Assembly (NCBI GenBank): GCA_002705205.1
Contig: PAHP01000013.1
Coordinates: forward strand, 1-64,000
Source: Flavobacteriales bacterium
GTDB lineage: Bacteria; Bacteroidota; Bacteroidia; Flavobacteriales; BACL11
Direction: 5' to 3'
DNA: 64,000 bases
The notes beneath the pieces are model-generated. The model had not been told where the DNA came from. It did not search any database and was given only the letters and a program-made list of their open reading frames with translations. A program made the position numbers and the translations under genes. This document shows positions 47,716 through 57,883 of this stretch, one piece after another (position 1 is the stretch's first letter; every line of letters begins with the position of its first letter).

Positions 47716-48667
47716 AGAACTTAAGATAGGATTTGTTGCAATTGTAACGATTGCTTTGTTGTTTATAGGTATAAATTTTCTTAAAGGTTTAAATGTATTA
47801 AACTCAGCTAGAAAATTTTATTCTCTTTATGAGAATATTGGAGGCTTACAGGTAGGGAGTTCAGTACTGGTAAATGGTTACCAAGTTGGTATGGTTTCAG
47901 ATATTAATTTATTAACTGAGGAGAGTCAGAGATTACTTGTAGAAATTAGTATTGAGAAGGACTTTAATATACCCTCTAATTCAATTTGTAAGATTGTTAA
48001 TCAGGATCTTATGGGTACAAAAGGGATATCCTTATTAATTGGAAATGATGAGATTTTTGCTTTAGATGGAGATACATTAAGAACTGATATTGAGGGGACC
48101 CTCCAAGATGAGGTGAATGCTCAGATTCTACCTTTGAAACATAAGGCTGAGGAATTAATTGGCTCTATTGATTCCGTTATGGTAATAATAACTGCTGTTT
48201 TAAATAAGGATACAAGGGAGAATCTACGGAATAGTCTTCAGAGTTTAGATAAGACTTTTGCTTTAATGTCAGAAACAATGTCAAAAGTAGATAGTTTGGT
48301 ATTAGTAAATGATGAAAGATTAACAAAAATAATCTTCAATCTAGAATCGATCACTAGCAACCTAGCAGGTGGGAATAATGAGATTAGAACTATCTTAACA
48401 AATTTTGCCTCAATATCTGATTCCCTTGCTAAAGCAGATATCACATCTGTTGTTGAAGATGTTAATCATATTGTATCCAGCATAAATGAAGGTGAAGGTA
48501 GTATAGGTTTATTGTTGAAAGATGAGAAGGTATATGCAAATCTAGAGCAGTCAACGAAGCAGTTAGCAGAGTTGATTGAAGATATTAAAAAGAACCCAAG
48601 CAGATACGTGAATTTCTCTATTATTGGAGGAAGTAAAGGTTATAAAACTCCAAAAACAAGAAAATAA
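47708..48667 (+). CDS. MlaD/MCE family lipid-transport protein
   Basis: ELKIGFVAIVTIALLFIGINFLKGLN...YENIGGLQVGSSVLVNGYQVGMV. Confidence 0.9.
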   Translation: MNKELKIGFVAIVTIALLFIGINFLKGLNVLNSARKFYSLYENIGGLQVGSSVLVNGYQVGMVSDINLLTEESQRLLVEISIEKDFNIPSNSICKIVNQDLMGTKGISLLIGNDEIFALDGDTLRTDIEGTLQDEVNAQILPLKHKAEELIGSIDSVMVIITAVLNKDTRENLRNSLQSLDKTFALMSETMSKVDSLVLVNDERLTKIIFNLESITSNLAGGNNEIRTILTNFASISDSLAKADITSVVEDVNHIVSSINEGEGSIGLLLKDEKVYANLEQSTKQLAELIEDIKKNPSRYVNFSIIGGSKGYKTPKTRK

Positions 48668-49980
48668 TGGGGATGTCAAATATTGTTTTTTTAGCAGTAT
48701 TTCTTACATTCCTCATATTCTTTATAAAGAATCTCAGAAGGATTATCTCAAATATTAGATTAGGAAGAAGTATCGATAGATCTGACAGAAAATTAGATAG
48801 ATTCAAGAATATGATTAGAGTTGCTCTTGGACAGTCAAAAATGACTAGACGACCAATTGCCGGAATCTTACATATTATAGTTTATCTAGGATTTCTAATT
48901 ATCAATATAGAAATGATTGAGATTATAGTTGATGGTATTTTTGGAACTCATAGATTTCTTGCAACGATTATTCCTGTAGGTTTATATAACTTTCTAATTG
49001 GGTCGTTTGAGATATTAGCTTTACTTGTCTTAGTTGCTTGTATTATCTTCTTTATTAGAAGAAATTTTATTAAGATTAAGCGTTTTTGGAGTAAGGAAAT
49101 GACTTCTTGGCCAAGAACAGACGCAAATCTAATCTTAATTTTTGAAGTTTTGTTAATGTCAGCTTTTCTTGTAATGAATGCTGCAGATTCTATTCTATTT
49201 ACTAAAGATATTTCTCATTATGCAGTTGCTTTTTCTAACCCTGTTTCACAGTTATTAGTTCCTTTATTTGATGGAATGAGTACGAATGCACTTTACTTAT
49301 TAGAAAGATTTACATGGTGGTTTCATATTATTGGTATTTTAGGATTTATGAATTATGTTTTAATATCAAAACATCTTCATATATTCTTTGCATTCCCTAG
49401 TACTTTTTATGCAAATTTAGATCCTTTAGGGAAATTTAATAATTTAGAATCAGTGACTAAAGAAGTAAGACTAATGATGGATCCGAATGCAGATCCTTAT
49501 GCAGCGCCTTCAGAACCATCAGAAGCAACGCAATCATTCGGAGCTAAAGATGTAACAGATTTGAACTGGGTTCAATTATTAAATGCATATAGTTGTACAG
49601 AGTGTGGTAGATGTAGTTCAAATTGCCCTGCCAATCAGACTGGTAAATTACTTTCGCCAAGAAAGATATTGATGGATACTAGAGATAGGATCACTGAGTT
49701 TGCAAATAACAAAAGAAAAAAGATACAAGATAATAAATCTCTATTGGGAGATTATATTACTGCAGAAGAGTTATGGGCATGTACATCATGTAATGCATGT
49801 ACTGATTCTTGCCCTATCGAATTAGACCCTTTATCTATAATACTAGATATGAGGAGATATTTGGTTATGGAACAATCAGCTGCTCCAACCGAATTAAACA
49901 TGATGTTTACTAATGTGGAGAATAATGGGGCACCATGGCAATTTCCTGCAGCTGACAGATTAAATTGGAAACATGACTAA
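48667..49980 (+). CDS. Membrane (Fe-S)-binding oxidoreductase
   Basis: Several TM helices then CTECGRCSSNCPANQTGK and CTSCNACTDSCPI clusters. Confidence 0.88.
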   Translation: MGMSNIVFLAVFLTFLIFFIKNLRRIISNIRLGRSIDRSDRKLDRFKNMIRVALGQSKMTRRPIAGILHIIVYLGFLIINIEMIEIIVDGIFGTHRFLATIIPVGLYNFLIGSFEILALLVLVACIIFFIRRNFIKIKRFWSKEMTSWPRTDANLILIFEVLLMSAFLVMNAADSILFTKDISHYAVAFSNPVSQLLVPLFDGMSTNALYLLERFTWWFHIIGILGFMNYVLISKHLHIFFAFPSTFYANLDPLGKFNNLESVTKEVRLMMDPNADPYAAPSEPSEATQSFGAKDVTDLNWVQLLNAYSCTECGRCSSNCPANQTGKLLSPRKILMDTRDRITEFANNKRKKIQDNKSLLGDYITAEELWACTSCNACTDSCPIELDPLSIILDMRRYLVMEQSAAPTELNMMFTNVENNGAPWQFPAADRLNWKHD

Positions 49981-50389
49981 ATTAGTAAAAAAGATAGTGG
50001 ATGGAGAAAATATTTCTCCTGTATTACCTAATGAGATTAAGAATTACTTAATAGATATTGATGGTACTATTTGTGATGATATACCAAACGAGGAACCTGA
50101 GAGGATGGTGACAGCGAAGTTATATCCTGACGCTTTAGAAACTTTGAATAAATGGTATGAAGAGGGACATTATATTACTTTCTTTACATCTAGAGTAGAA
50201 GAACATAGAGAAGTTACTGAAACATGGTTAAAAGAGAATGGATTTAAGTACCATGGACTTTTGATGGGGAAGCCAAGAGGAGGAAACTATCATTGGGTAG
50301 ATAATCATATTGTAAGAGCAACTCGATTTGATGGTAAGTTTACAGATTTAGTAGATAAAGAGGTTAAAATTCAAGTGTTTAAATCTTAA
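49973..50389 (+). CDS. HAD-like hydrolase family protein
   Basis: YLIDIDGTICDDIPNEEPERM, FFTSRVEEHREVTETWL, WVDNH. Confidence 0.75.
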   Translation: MTKLVKKIVDGENISPVLPNEIKNYLIDIDGTICDDIPNEEPERMVTAKLYPDALETLNKWYEEGHYITFFTSRVEEHREVTETWLKENGFKYHGLLMGKPRGGNYHWVDNHIVRATRFDGKFTDLVDKEVKIQVFKS

Positions 50390-50393
50390 TAAG

Positions 50394-51170
50394 ATGACTG
50401 GATTGAAGGTAAAGACTATGGCCGAGTTTATGGCAGAAGGCAAAGAGCCTGATATTCTTTTTTGGGTAGGTAGTGCTGGAAGTTTTGATGATAGAGCTAA
50501 GAAAATTACGAGAGCATTTGTTCGGATACTTAATAGTGCAGGAGTTAGTTTTGGAGTTTTAGGTTCTGAAGAATCATCAAGTGGAGATGCAGCAAAGCGT
50601 GCTGGAAATGAATTCTTATTCCAAATGCAAGCTATAATGAATATTGAGGTAATGAATGCATATAATGTAAAACGGATTGTCACTACTTGTCCTCACTCTT
50701 ATAATACTATTAAAAACGAATACAAAGGTTTAGGAGGAGATTATAAGGTTCAGCATCATACAGAGTTTATTTCAGAGCTTTTATCTAAGGGTAAGCTAGA
50801 TATTACAGGTAATTTAAGTGGTAAAAGAGTTACTTATCATGACCCTTGTTATTTGGGTAGAGCAAATAATGTGTATGAACCCCCAAGAGAGTTAATTAAA
50901 TCATTAGGAGTAGAATTAGTTGAAATGAAAAGAAGTAAAAGACGTTCATTTTGTTGTGGGGCAGGAGGGGCACAGATGTTTAAGGAACCAGAGAATGGAA
51001 CCCAAGATATTAATATTAATCGTACGGAAGAGGCCTTGGGATTAAATCCAGATATTATAGCAACAGGTTGTCCTTTTTGTAATACTATGATGTCTGATGG
51101 AGTAAAATCAGTAAATGAAGGGGCAGCTGAGGTATTAGATATTGCCGAGTTAATAGCAGACAATATATAA
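50394..51170 (+). CDS. CCG-domain (Fe-S)-binding protein (heterodisulfide reductase/GlpC-like)
   Basis: TTCPHSYNTIKNEY, VTYHDPCYLGRANNVYEPPR, SFCCGAGGAQM, GCPFCNTMM. Confidence 0.9.
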   Translation: MTGLKVKTMAEFMAEGKEPDILFWVGSAGSFDDRAKKITRAFVRILNSAGVSFGVLGSEESSSGDAAKRAGNEFLFQMQAIMNIEVMNAYNVKRIVTTCPHSYNTIKNEYKGLGGDYKVQHHTEFISELLSKGKLDITGNLSGKRVTYHDPCYLGRANNVYEPPRELIKSLGVELVEMKRSKRRSFCCGAGGAQMFKEPENGTQDININRTEEALGLNPDIIATGCPFCNTMMSDGVKSVNEGAAEVLDIAELIADNI

Positions 51171-51637
51171 TGTTAGTTGATTTTAATACTATTTCAGATG
51201 AATCTCGTTTGTGGGTATATGGATCTGAATCTAATTTAACTAATGATCAACAAGCGGTTATCAGTAGTAAGATTTCAGAATATCTTAAAACTTGGGATTA
51301 TCACAAGAATCCTTTAACTGCATCTTTAATAATAAAAGAAGATAGATTTATTATTATAGCATTAGATGACTCTGAATTTGGAGTAGGAGGTTGCTCTATT
51401 GATTCTTTACAAAGGATTATTCAAGAATTAGAGCAAGAGCTTTCTATTTCTTTGTTAAATCGATTGAATATCTTTTTTAGGATAGATAATATGATAAGAT
51501 GTGTATCTACTCTTAAATTATCAGAACATGCAAATAATGAGACATTATTTTACGATCTTACAATACAGAAAAAGAATGAGCTTTCTAATTGGTTGAAACC
51601 AATAGAGGAGGGTTGGTGTGCTAATTTTATTCAATAA
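51170..51637 (+). CDS. Conserved Bacteroidota hypothetical protein
   Basis: Intact ORF overlapping the upstream stop (TAATG); conserved-looking DEFGVGGCSIDSLQ-like region. Confidence 0.6.
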   Translation: MLVDFNTISDESRLWVYGSESNLTNDQQAVISSKISEYLKTWDYHKNPLTASLIIKEDRFIIIALDDSEFGVGGCSIDSLQRIIQELEQELSISLLNRLNIFFRIDNMIRCVSTLKLSEHANNETLFYDLTIQKKNELSNWLKPIEEGWCANFIQ

Positions 51638-51752
51638 TTATTCTTTCATCTACTGTTCCATCATCGTATAAGTAGATAAGGGGTGTATTTTTTCTGTAAG
51701 GGGTTTCTCTACCAAGAAGATATGTTACTTTAAGAAGTTTTTTGTTTCTTAT
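51627..51752 (-). pseudogene. Orphan T9SS-type C-terminal sorting-domain remnant
   Basis: Stop-to-stop minus frame: IRNKKLLKVTYLLGRETPYRKNTPLIYLYDDGTVDERIIIE*, no ATG, closely resembling the C-terminus of the 6921-8579 product. Confidence 0.8.
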
Positions 51753-52561
51753 CTAGATGCTTGTTGTATCTTTATTAGCTTAATAAGAAGTGCTTCTAAT
51801 TGATCTAAAGGAAGCATATTTTCTCCATCTGATTTTGCATTTTTAGGTTTAGGATGTGTCTCAAGAAAAATACCATCAGAGCCAGCTGCAATGCCTGCTT
51901 TGGCTATTGTTTCAATCATAGCTGGTTTACCTCCTGTTATACCACTATTTTGATTAGGTTGTTGCAATGAATGGGTGACATCTAAGATTACTGGAACATC
52001 AAACTGTTGCATAGTAGGAATTCCTCTAAAGTCTACTACCATATCTTGATAGCCAAACATAGTTCCTCTTTCGGTTATCATAACTGCATTATTTCCGCTT
52101 TCTTTTACTTTATTTACTGCATGAATCATGCTTTCAGGAGAAAGAAATTGCCCTTTTTTAATATTTACAACCTTACCTGTTTGTGCTGCTGCTACTATTA
52201 GGTCAGTCTGTCTACATAAGAAAGAAGGTATCTGCAATATATCAACATATTGTGCAGTAATAGCAGCTTCCTCAGCGGCATGTATATCGGTTATTGTAGG
52301 TATATTAAAGCGTTCTCCCACTGTCTTTAGGATTTTCAGGGCCTCTATATCACCAATGCCACTAAAAGAATCTAAGCGGCTTCTATTTGCTTTTCGATAA
52401 CTCGCCTTAAAGATGAAGGGAATTTCGAGTTTATTTGTAATGCTGAGTATTTTCTCAGCAATTTTTATTGTAATATCTTCACCTTCAATAGCACAAGGCC
52501 CTGCAATAAGAAAGAAATTCCCGCTTCTTTGATGTTGTATTTTATTTATTTTGGCTAACAT
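51749..52561 (-). CDS. kdsA: 3-deoxy-8-phosphooctulonate synthase
   Basis: FFLIAGPCAIEGED, FKASYRKANRSRLDSFSGIG, DVTHSLQQPN. Confidence 0.95.
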   Translation of the reverse strand: MLAKINKIQHQRSGNFFLIAGPCAIEGEDITIKIAEKILSITNKLEIPFIFKASYRKANRSRLDSFSGIGDIEALKILKTVGERFNIPTITDIHAAEEAAITAQYVDILQIPSFLCRQTDLIVAAAQTGKVVNIKKGQFLSPESMIHAVNKVKESGNNAVMITERGTMFGYQDMVVDFRGIPTMQQFDVPVILDVTHSLQQPNQNSGITGGKPAMIETIAKAGIAAGSDGIFLETHPKPKNAKSDGENMLPLDQLEALLIKLIKIQQASR

Positions 52562-52562
52562 A

Positions 52563-53804
52563 TTAAAATTGCAATAGTAGATTAAGGTAGATACTTATAG
52601 CTTTTGCTGTTTCACCTGATAAAGCATCTTCTAGATGTTGAGTCCCTAATATTAATTTATTTTTATATCCTTTAGATAATGCCAAACCTAAATTAAAATC
52701 ATTACTATAACCTCCATAGGATAAAGTTGGTAGTATGTCAAAATATTTTAATTGACTTGAAGCTGAGATCCAATAAAGAGGCGAGTAGTTTGACTCCTTA
52801 ATTCCTTGCTCTATTTTAGAGAAAGTTAGTGGGCTATTATCATAATAAGGTTGCCATTTTATATTTATTCCTGCAGATATAGTCTTAAAATGCTCTAAAG
52901 AACTAGCAGTTGTTAAAGCAAAACCAAAGTTAGCAGGTATATAGGTTTTAAATGATTTATTTTCTGTTTCTAAATCATCCACTGAGTTATAGTCTTCTAT
53001 TAGAGAGTCGTTAAATGACAATATATCATTGATTTCAATGCCAGTAAAGCTAAAGCTACTATCTGTATTTAAAATGATTGATTTAGTATTCCACATAATA
53101 AAACCTAGATCTTCTAGATACATGTTAACGTTATAATCTTTTATCATAAAATCTAATGATATATCAAGTGCCATACCATTTCCATTTCTAGCTAAAGGGT
53201 TAAATGATGAGGTGTCTGTTGCTAATGCATTGATGTCATAGGAGATATCTAATTTCACCCCATTAGAAGCAGTAAATAAAGATCCATCATTTACGAAAAA
53301 AGAGGCATGATGATTCCCTGCTAAGAATGAACCTCCAACTGTGACCTTTGCTTTAGTAAAGTTTAAAGTATAATTTAGTTTGTATTGCTGGAATCGATCA
53401 ATGCGGATATTTGTATTTGAGAAGTCTAAAGTTTCATTTTGATAATTGAAGTTTCCAAAAAAAGATAAGCGCATCAAGTCATCAGAGAATGACATATTTA
53501 GAATATTTCTGTCAGCTATGCTAAAACCAATATTATATTTAGTGTTTGTATAGCTTAATCCATTACTTACTTCTGAGTAAAGTACATTATTAGCATCCCC
53601 TGTATTTATCCAGTTACTTTTCATGCTATCTGTTATAAAACCTCCATAAAGCATAGAATTGAGGAATTTTTTATTTAATCCATTACTTTCAAATAATAGA
53701 TTTGTATTCCATTGTAGTTGATTGTTGAAAGTTCTATTATTCTCTATTTCTTCTTGAGAAAGTAATAAAAGAGGAGTACAGAGGATTAAAATTATATTCT
53801 TCAT
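52563..53804 (-). CDS. DUF5723-like outer-membrane protein
   Basis: Signal peptide, beta-barrel-like pattern; LNTALLYGG-type N-terminal region and GTQHLEDA-like C-terminus. Confidence 0.55.
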   Translation of the reverse strand: MKNIILILCTPLLLLSQEEIENNRTFNNQLQWNTNLLFESNGLNKKFLNSMLYGGFITDSMKSNWINTGDANNVLYSEVSNGLSYTNTKYNIGFSIADRNILNMSFSDDLMRLSFFGNFNYQNETLDFSNTNIRIDRFQQYKLNYTLNFTKAKVTVGGSFLAGNHHASFFVNDGSLFTASNGVKLDISYDINALATDTSSFNPLARNGNGMALDISLDFMIKDYNVNMYLEDLGFIMWNTKSIILNTDSSFSFTGIEINDILSFNDSLIEDYNSVDDLETENKSFKTYIPANFGFALTTASSLEHFKTISAGINIKWQPYYDNSPLTFSKIEQGIKESNYSPLYWISASSQLKYFDILPTLSYGGYSNDFNLGLALSKGYKNKLILGTQHLEDALSGETAKAISIYLNLLLQF

Positions 53805-55831
53805 TATCCTCCTATTATTCTGTTAAATTTTGCGCTTATTTTAATATCTATCTTATAATCCGAGTAGATATTAATAAACTCATTGTTAGGTTCTGTACTA
53901 AAAGATGAAATGCTTACAATCTTCTTAACATCTTCAAAGGAATGGTAGTCTAATACTAATGTTGATTCTTTACTCTCAGAGACCATCCCATCAATCATAG
54001 ATGCAGCTAATATTGTCTGATTTTCTAGAAGTATTCCAATTTCTTGATTGTTCTCATCTAATAGGCGTAATTCAAGGCTTGCTGAGAATGGTAGACCATT
54101 ATTAATTGTAATATATATTTTTTCAATTTCAAGATCATTACCACCTGTAATATTTACATTATTAGTATCTGTAAAGGTAAGGTTATTTGCAATAAAACGT
54201 AAAGGAATATCAATACTAAGAGATGCTTCTAAAGGATATTCAGGATACAGAAAATCAAGGGTAGAAGATTGCCCATTAGGATTTATATAGAAGTTTGCTT
54301 GACTAATTATTTTATTGGGTAATATCTCAATAAATTCATTTGCATCAATAGTGGTTTCTGATAGCGTAGAGTTTATTGGCAGTTGATTGTTGGTGAGACT
54401 CGCTCTATCAATATTGATCGAGTAATTCTCGAATAAATCTATAAAATCTCCATTTTCATTCTCACTTCTGAGTTTGATTATATCAAGTTGCGCATCAGCC
54501 CCAATATAATTCTTGATATTAAGTTTAAGTTCTACTTCGTCTAAATCAAGATTATCAATATTTATCTTGTTCATTACATCAAAATTAATTTCATTTTCAG
54601 TAACCTCAACAGTATCTTGACCTAGGTATCCAATAGCATATTCTGGTATGAGATTAAATTCAATAAATGAATAAAAACTATCTGTATAATTTATTGTTTC
54701 CAATGTTCCAGAAGAGTCAATATAAGTGTAAGCTTCAGAATAAAGTGTATTTACTGTGTCTCCTCCTAGGCGTCCATTTTGCCCAGTTAGATCAAGTATA
54801 TATCCCTCAAAATCAAAAGGAATGGTTGTAAGATCTGAACTCGTTGCTTGAGGTACAATCATATCTCCACTCATAAATGGAATTCCGTTTTTTGTTAAAG
54901 ATGGGATGTTATATATCATCTTTCCATTTGGTAATGTACTTAGTACATTGACTTTAACCGTTCCTGATTTAATTCCAATTTCTTTTATTTGTGCGCTCCC
55001 TAAGTCAAAAGAATGTTCTTTTAAAGTTTCTGTTAATTGTTGCTCAGGGAAAATTGCTGTAGCTTCTGTAACGCCAATGTCAGCTAGAATAATTTCAGTA
55101 ATTATTGCATCGTCATAATTAATTAATACATTGCCATTACTTGCCTCAATATCTAAATTATGAACAATCGCAGATAAGTTTTTGTCAAGAGATTTCCCAG
55201 ATACATCTGCACTGTCAGTGGCAATAGTTCCACTTGGGATTAGTGGGAAATTAAAACTTGCAATAACATCTTGATTAGTTTCATTGATCAATGATAGACT
55301 AACATTAGAGATGTCTACAGGAAAGTTATTTATTAAATTAATAATAAGCCAACCTCTATATAAGGACATGTTCTCGAAATATTCACTAGCATTAATTGTT
55401 ATTGTTCTATTATTCATTATACTAGGCATTGCAGGAATATCACTTTGACTTCCGTTAGGGAAAAGAATAAGGCCTATATCATTAACAGTGTCTAATTCTG
55501 CTATTGCTTGTCCAATTGTTGCTGTATCAGCAATAACTACATCGGCAAAAGTTACTGAATCAAGTGTATGTACTTGTTCATCTGCGATAGCATCAACTTT
55601 AATTAAAGAATCAACATTTAAGTTAATAAATTTTTGCTCATAAACTAGAGTGATAAAATTATCTTCATCTATATTAATAGAGAGATTACTATCAGGCAAT
55701 AAATTATTAATATCCATTTCTGCATGAGCGATAGGAATAATCATATTAACATCCCAGCTTGGCTTCTCAAGATCATGTTTACATGAAATAAGTATACATG
55801 AAATGAGAGTAATTAAGAATATTCTTTTCAT
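53804..55831 (-). CDS. Large lipoprotein of unknown function
   Basis: MKRIFLITLISCILISCKHDLEKPSWDVNMIIPIAHAEMDI lipobox; extracellular beta-rich repeats. Confidence 0.7.
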   Translation of the reverse strand: MKRIFLITLISCILISCKHDLEKPSWDVNMIIPIAHAEMDINNLLPDSNLSINIDEDNFITLVYEQKFINLNVDSLIKVDAIADEQVHTLDSVTFADVVIADTATIGQAIAELDTVNDIGLILFPNGSQSDIPAMPSIMNNRTITINASEYFENMSLYRGWLIINLINNFPVDISNVSLSLINETNQDVIASFNFPLIPSGTIATDSADVSGKSLDKNLSAIVHNLDIEASNGNVLINYDDAIITEIILADIGVTEATAIFPEQQLTETLKEHSFDLGSAQIKEIGIKSGTVKVNVLSTLPNGKMIYNIPSLTKNGIPFMSGDMIVPQATSSDLTTIPFDFEGYILDLTGQNGRLGGDTVNTLYSEAYTYIDSSGTLETINYTDSFYSFIEFNLIPEYAIGYLGQDTVEVTENEINFDVMNKINIDNLDLDEVELKLNIKNYIGADAQLDIIKLRSENENGDFIDLFENYSINIDRASLTNNQLPINSTLSETTIDANEFIEILPNKIISQANFYINPNGQSSTLDFLYPEYPLEASLSIDIPLRFIANNLTFTDTNNVNITGGNDLEIEKIYITINNGLPFSASLELRLLDENNQEIGILLENQTILAASMIDGMVSESKESTLVLDYHSFEDVKKIVSISSFSTEPNNEFINIYSDYKIDIKISAKFNRIIGG

Positions 55832-55845
55832 TTTGCAAATATAAT

Positions 55846-57117
55846 TTAATAATTGTATTTCTTTTTCCAGATATTTTTTAGTCCTTCTTTAAATGCATTT
55901 TCCTTTACATTATTTGAGGGCTTATAGAAAGATGTATTACTTATTTCTTCAGGAAGAAATTCTTGGGGTTTAGTTGGTTCGTTATGTGAATATTCATAAT
56001 CTTTTCCGTACCCTAACTCTTTCATTAGTTTGCTAGGTGCATTTCTAAGGTGTAAAGGAACAGATAGATCACCGCTTGTTTTTACTATTTCCTGGGCATC
56101 ATTTATGGCTATGTATGCTGAGTTACTTTTAGAAGAACAGGCTAAATAAATTACAGTTTGAGAGAGCGTGATCCTAGCCTCTGGAAAACCAATTACATTT
56201 ACTGCTTGAAAGCAGTTGTTAGCAATTACTAGTGCAGTTGGATTTGCATTTCCAATATCTTCTGAAGCTAATATTAATAATCTTCTTGCTATGAATTTCA
56301 TATCTTCACCTCCCTCAATCATTCTGGCTAGCCAATAAATAGCCCCATTAGGGTCACTGCCTCTTATTGATTTTATAAAAGCAGAGATAATGTCATAGTG
56401 TTGCTCTCCATTTTTATCATAACGAACAATATTTTGCTGGGTCTTTTCTATAACTATATTGTTAGTAATTTCTATTTTTTCCTGATCTATTGAGCTAATA
56501 ACTATTTCTAGAATATTTAATAATTTCCTAGCATCTCCTCCAGATATCTGCATAAGAGATTCAGTTTCTTTTAATTTGATGTCTTGATTTTTTAGGATCT
56601 CATCTTTACTTATCGCTCTTTCCAGCATTTCTTGCAGATCATCTTTTGATAATGATTCTAATACATATACCTGAGATCTTGAGAGTAGAGCAGAAATAAC
56701 TTCAAATGAGGGATTCTCTGTTGTTGCGCCAATTAAAGTAATTGTTCCTTTCTCAACAGCTCCTAATAAAGAATCTTGCTGAGCTTTACTAAATCTATGA
56801 ATTTCATCTATAAAAAGTATTGGTATATCTTTTCCGAAGAGTCCTAATGAGGATGCTTTTTGTATTACTTCTCTTACATCTTTCACTCCTGAATTTATAG
56901 CTGAAAGGGTGTAAAATGGACGTCTTAACTCTTGAGCAATTAAATTAGATAAAGTAGTTTTTCCAACTCCGGGTGGACCCCAAAAAATCATTGAAGGTAT
57001 AAGCTTGTTTTTTATTGCGATTTTAATTGTGCCTTTTTCTCCAATAAGATGCTTCTGACCAATAAATTCAGATAGTTTTCTAGGTCTTACTCTTTCAGCT
57101 AAGGGTATATTCTGCAT
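55846..57117 (-). CDS. rarA: Replication-associated recombination protein A (AAA+)
   Basis: LAERVRPRKLSEFIGQKHLIG, MIFWGPPGVGKTTLSNLIA, ILFIDEIHRFSKAQQDSLL. Confidence 0.95.
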   Translation of the reverse strand: MQNIPLAERVRPRKLSEFIGQKHLIGEKGTIKIAIKNKLIPSMIFWGPPGVGKTTLSNLIAQELRRPFYTLSAINSGVKDVREVIQKASSLGLFGKDIPILFIDEIHRFSKAQQDSLLGAVEKGTITLIGATTENPSFEVISALLSRSQVYVLESLSKDDLQEMLERAISKDEILKNQDIKLKETESLMQISGGDARKLLNILEIVISSIDQEKIEITNNIVIEKTQQNIVRYDKNGEQHYDIISAFIKSIRGSDPNGAIYWLARMIEGGEDMKFIARRLLILASEDIGNANPTALVIANNCFQAVNVIGFPEARITLSQTVIYLACSSKSNSAYIAINDAQEIVKTSGDLSVPLHLRNAPSKLMKELGYGKDYEYSHNEPTKPQEFLPEEISNTSFYKPSNNVKENAFKEGLKNIWKKKYNY

Positions 57118-57118
57118 C

Positions 57119-57883
57119 TCAACAAATGCTTTTTATAAGTCTTAATTTATGAGTATGTTTTCCTAGATCTTTATTGAATATTCCTTGCTGATCAATTCTG
57201 TCGATTCTTACCTTCCCTGATGCATGAATAATATAGTTGTTTTCCATAATAATACCAACATGAATAACTTTCCCTTCATTATTATCAAAGAAAGCTAAAT
57301 CTCCAGGCTCTGATTCTTCAACAAAACTTAGTGTAGTTCCTATCTCTGCCTGTTGATATGCGTCTCTTGGTAAATCAACCCCTTGCAAACGATAAACCAT
57401 CTGTGTGAGTCCTGAGCAATCAATCCCTAATGGAGATCGGCCACCCCATAAATATGGTGCATTTAGATATATTAATGCATTCTCAATTAATTTATCTTTT
57501 TGAGTAAAGCCTGGTGTTGTAAGTCCATCAAATTGATACATCTCAGTATTAAAGATGGCATGTCCGCTTTTAAATGATGGGAGGATACTCCCAATAACTA
57601 TTGGTTGATGAAGGTCTTTTGAAATAATATCTAGAATATCTGTTGTTATTGTTGAAACCTCTTGATCTAATTTTTTGTAATTATCTTCTTCGATCTCAAT
57701 CCATTGTTTGTTGCATATCCATCCTTCATAACTATCGTGTGCAAGACGTATTTTACTCCATTTTTTTCTACTTTCTAGAATCTTAAAATGTTCTCCAAAT
57801 AGTATTTGATTTACCATCTCTGATTGATCAGAGGCTTCATGCCTCATAGGGATAATTGAAAGATTAGAGATGCCGTATTTCAT
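57119..57883 (-). CDS. C40 family peptidase (NlpC/P60) with SH3-like N-terminus
   Basis: PYLWGGRSPLGIDCSGLTQMVYRL, PGDLAFF, HVGIIMENNYIIHASG. Confidence 0.92.
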   Translation of the reverse strand: MKYGISNLSIIPMRHEASDQSEMVNQILFGEHFKILESRKKWSKIRLAHDSYEGWICNKQWIEIEEDNYKKLDQEVSTITTDILDIISKDLHQPIVIGSILPSFKSGHAIFNTEMYQFDGLTTPGFTQKDKLIENALIYLNAPYLWGGRSPLGIDCSGLTQMVYRLQGVDLPRDAYQQAEIGTTLSFVEESEPGDLAFFDNNEGKVIHVGIIMENNYIIHASGKVRIDRIDQQGIFNKDLGKHTHKLRLIKSIC

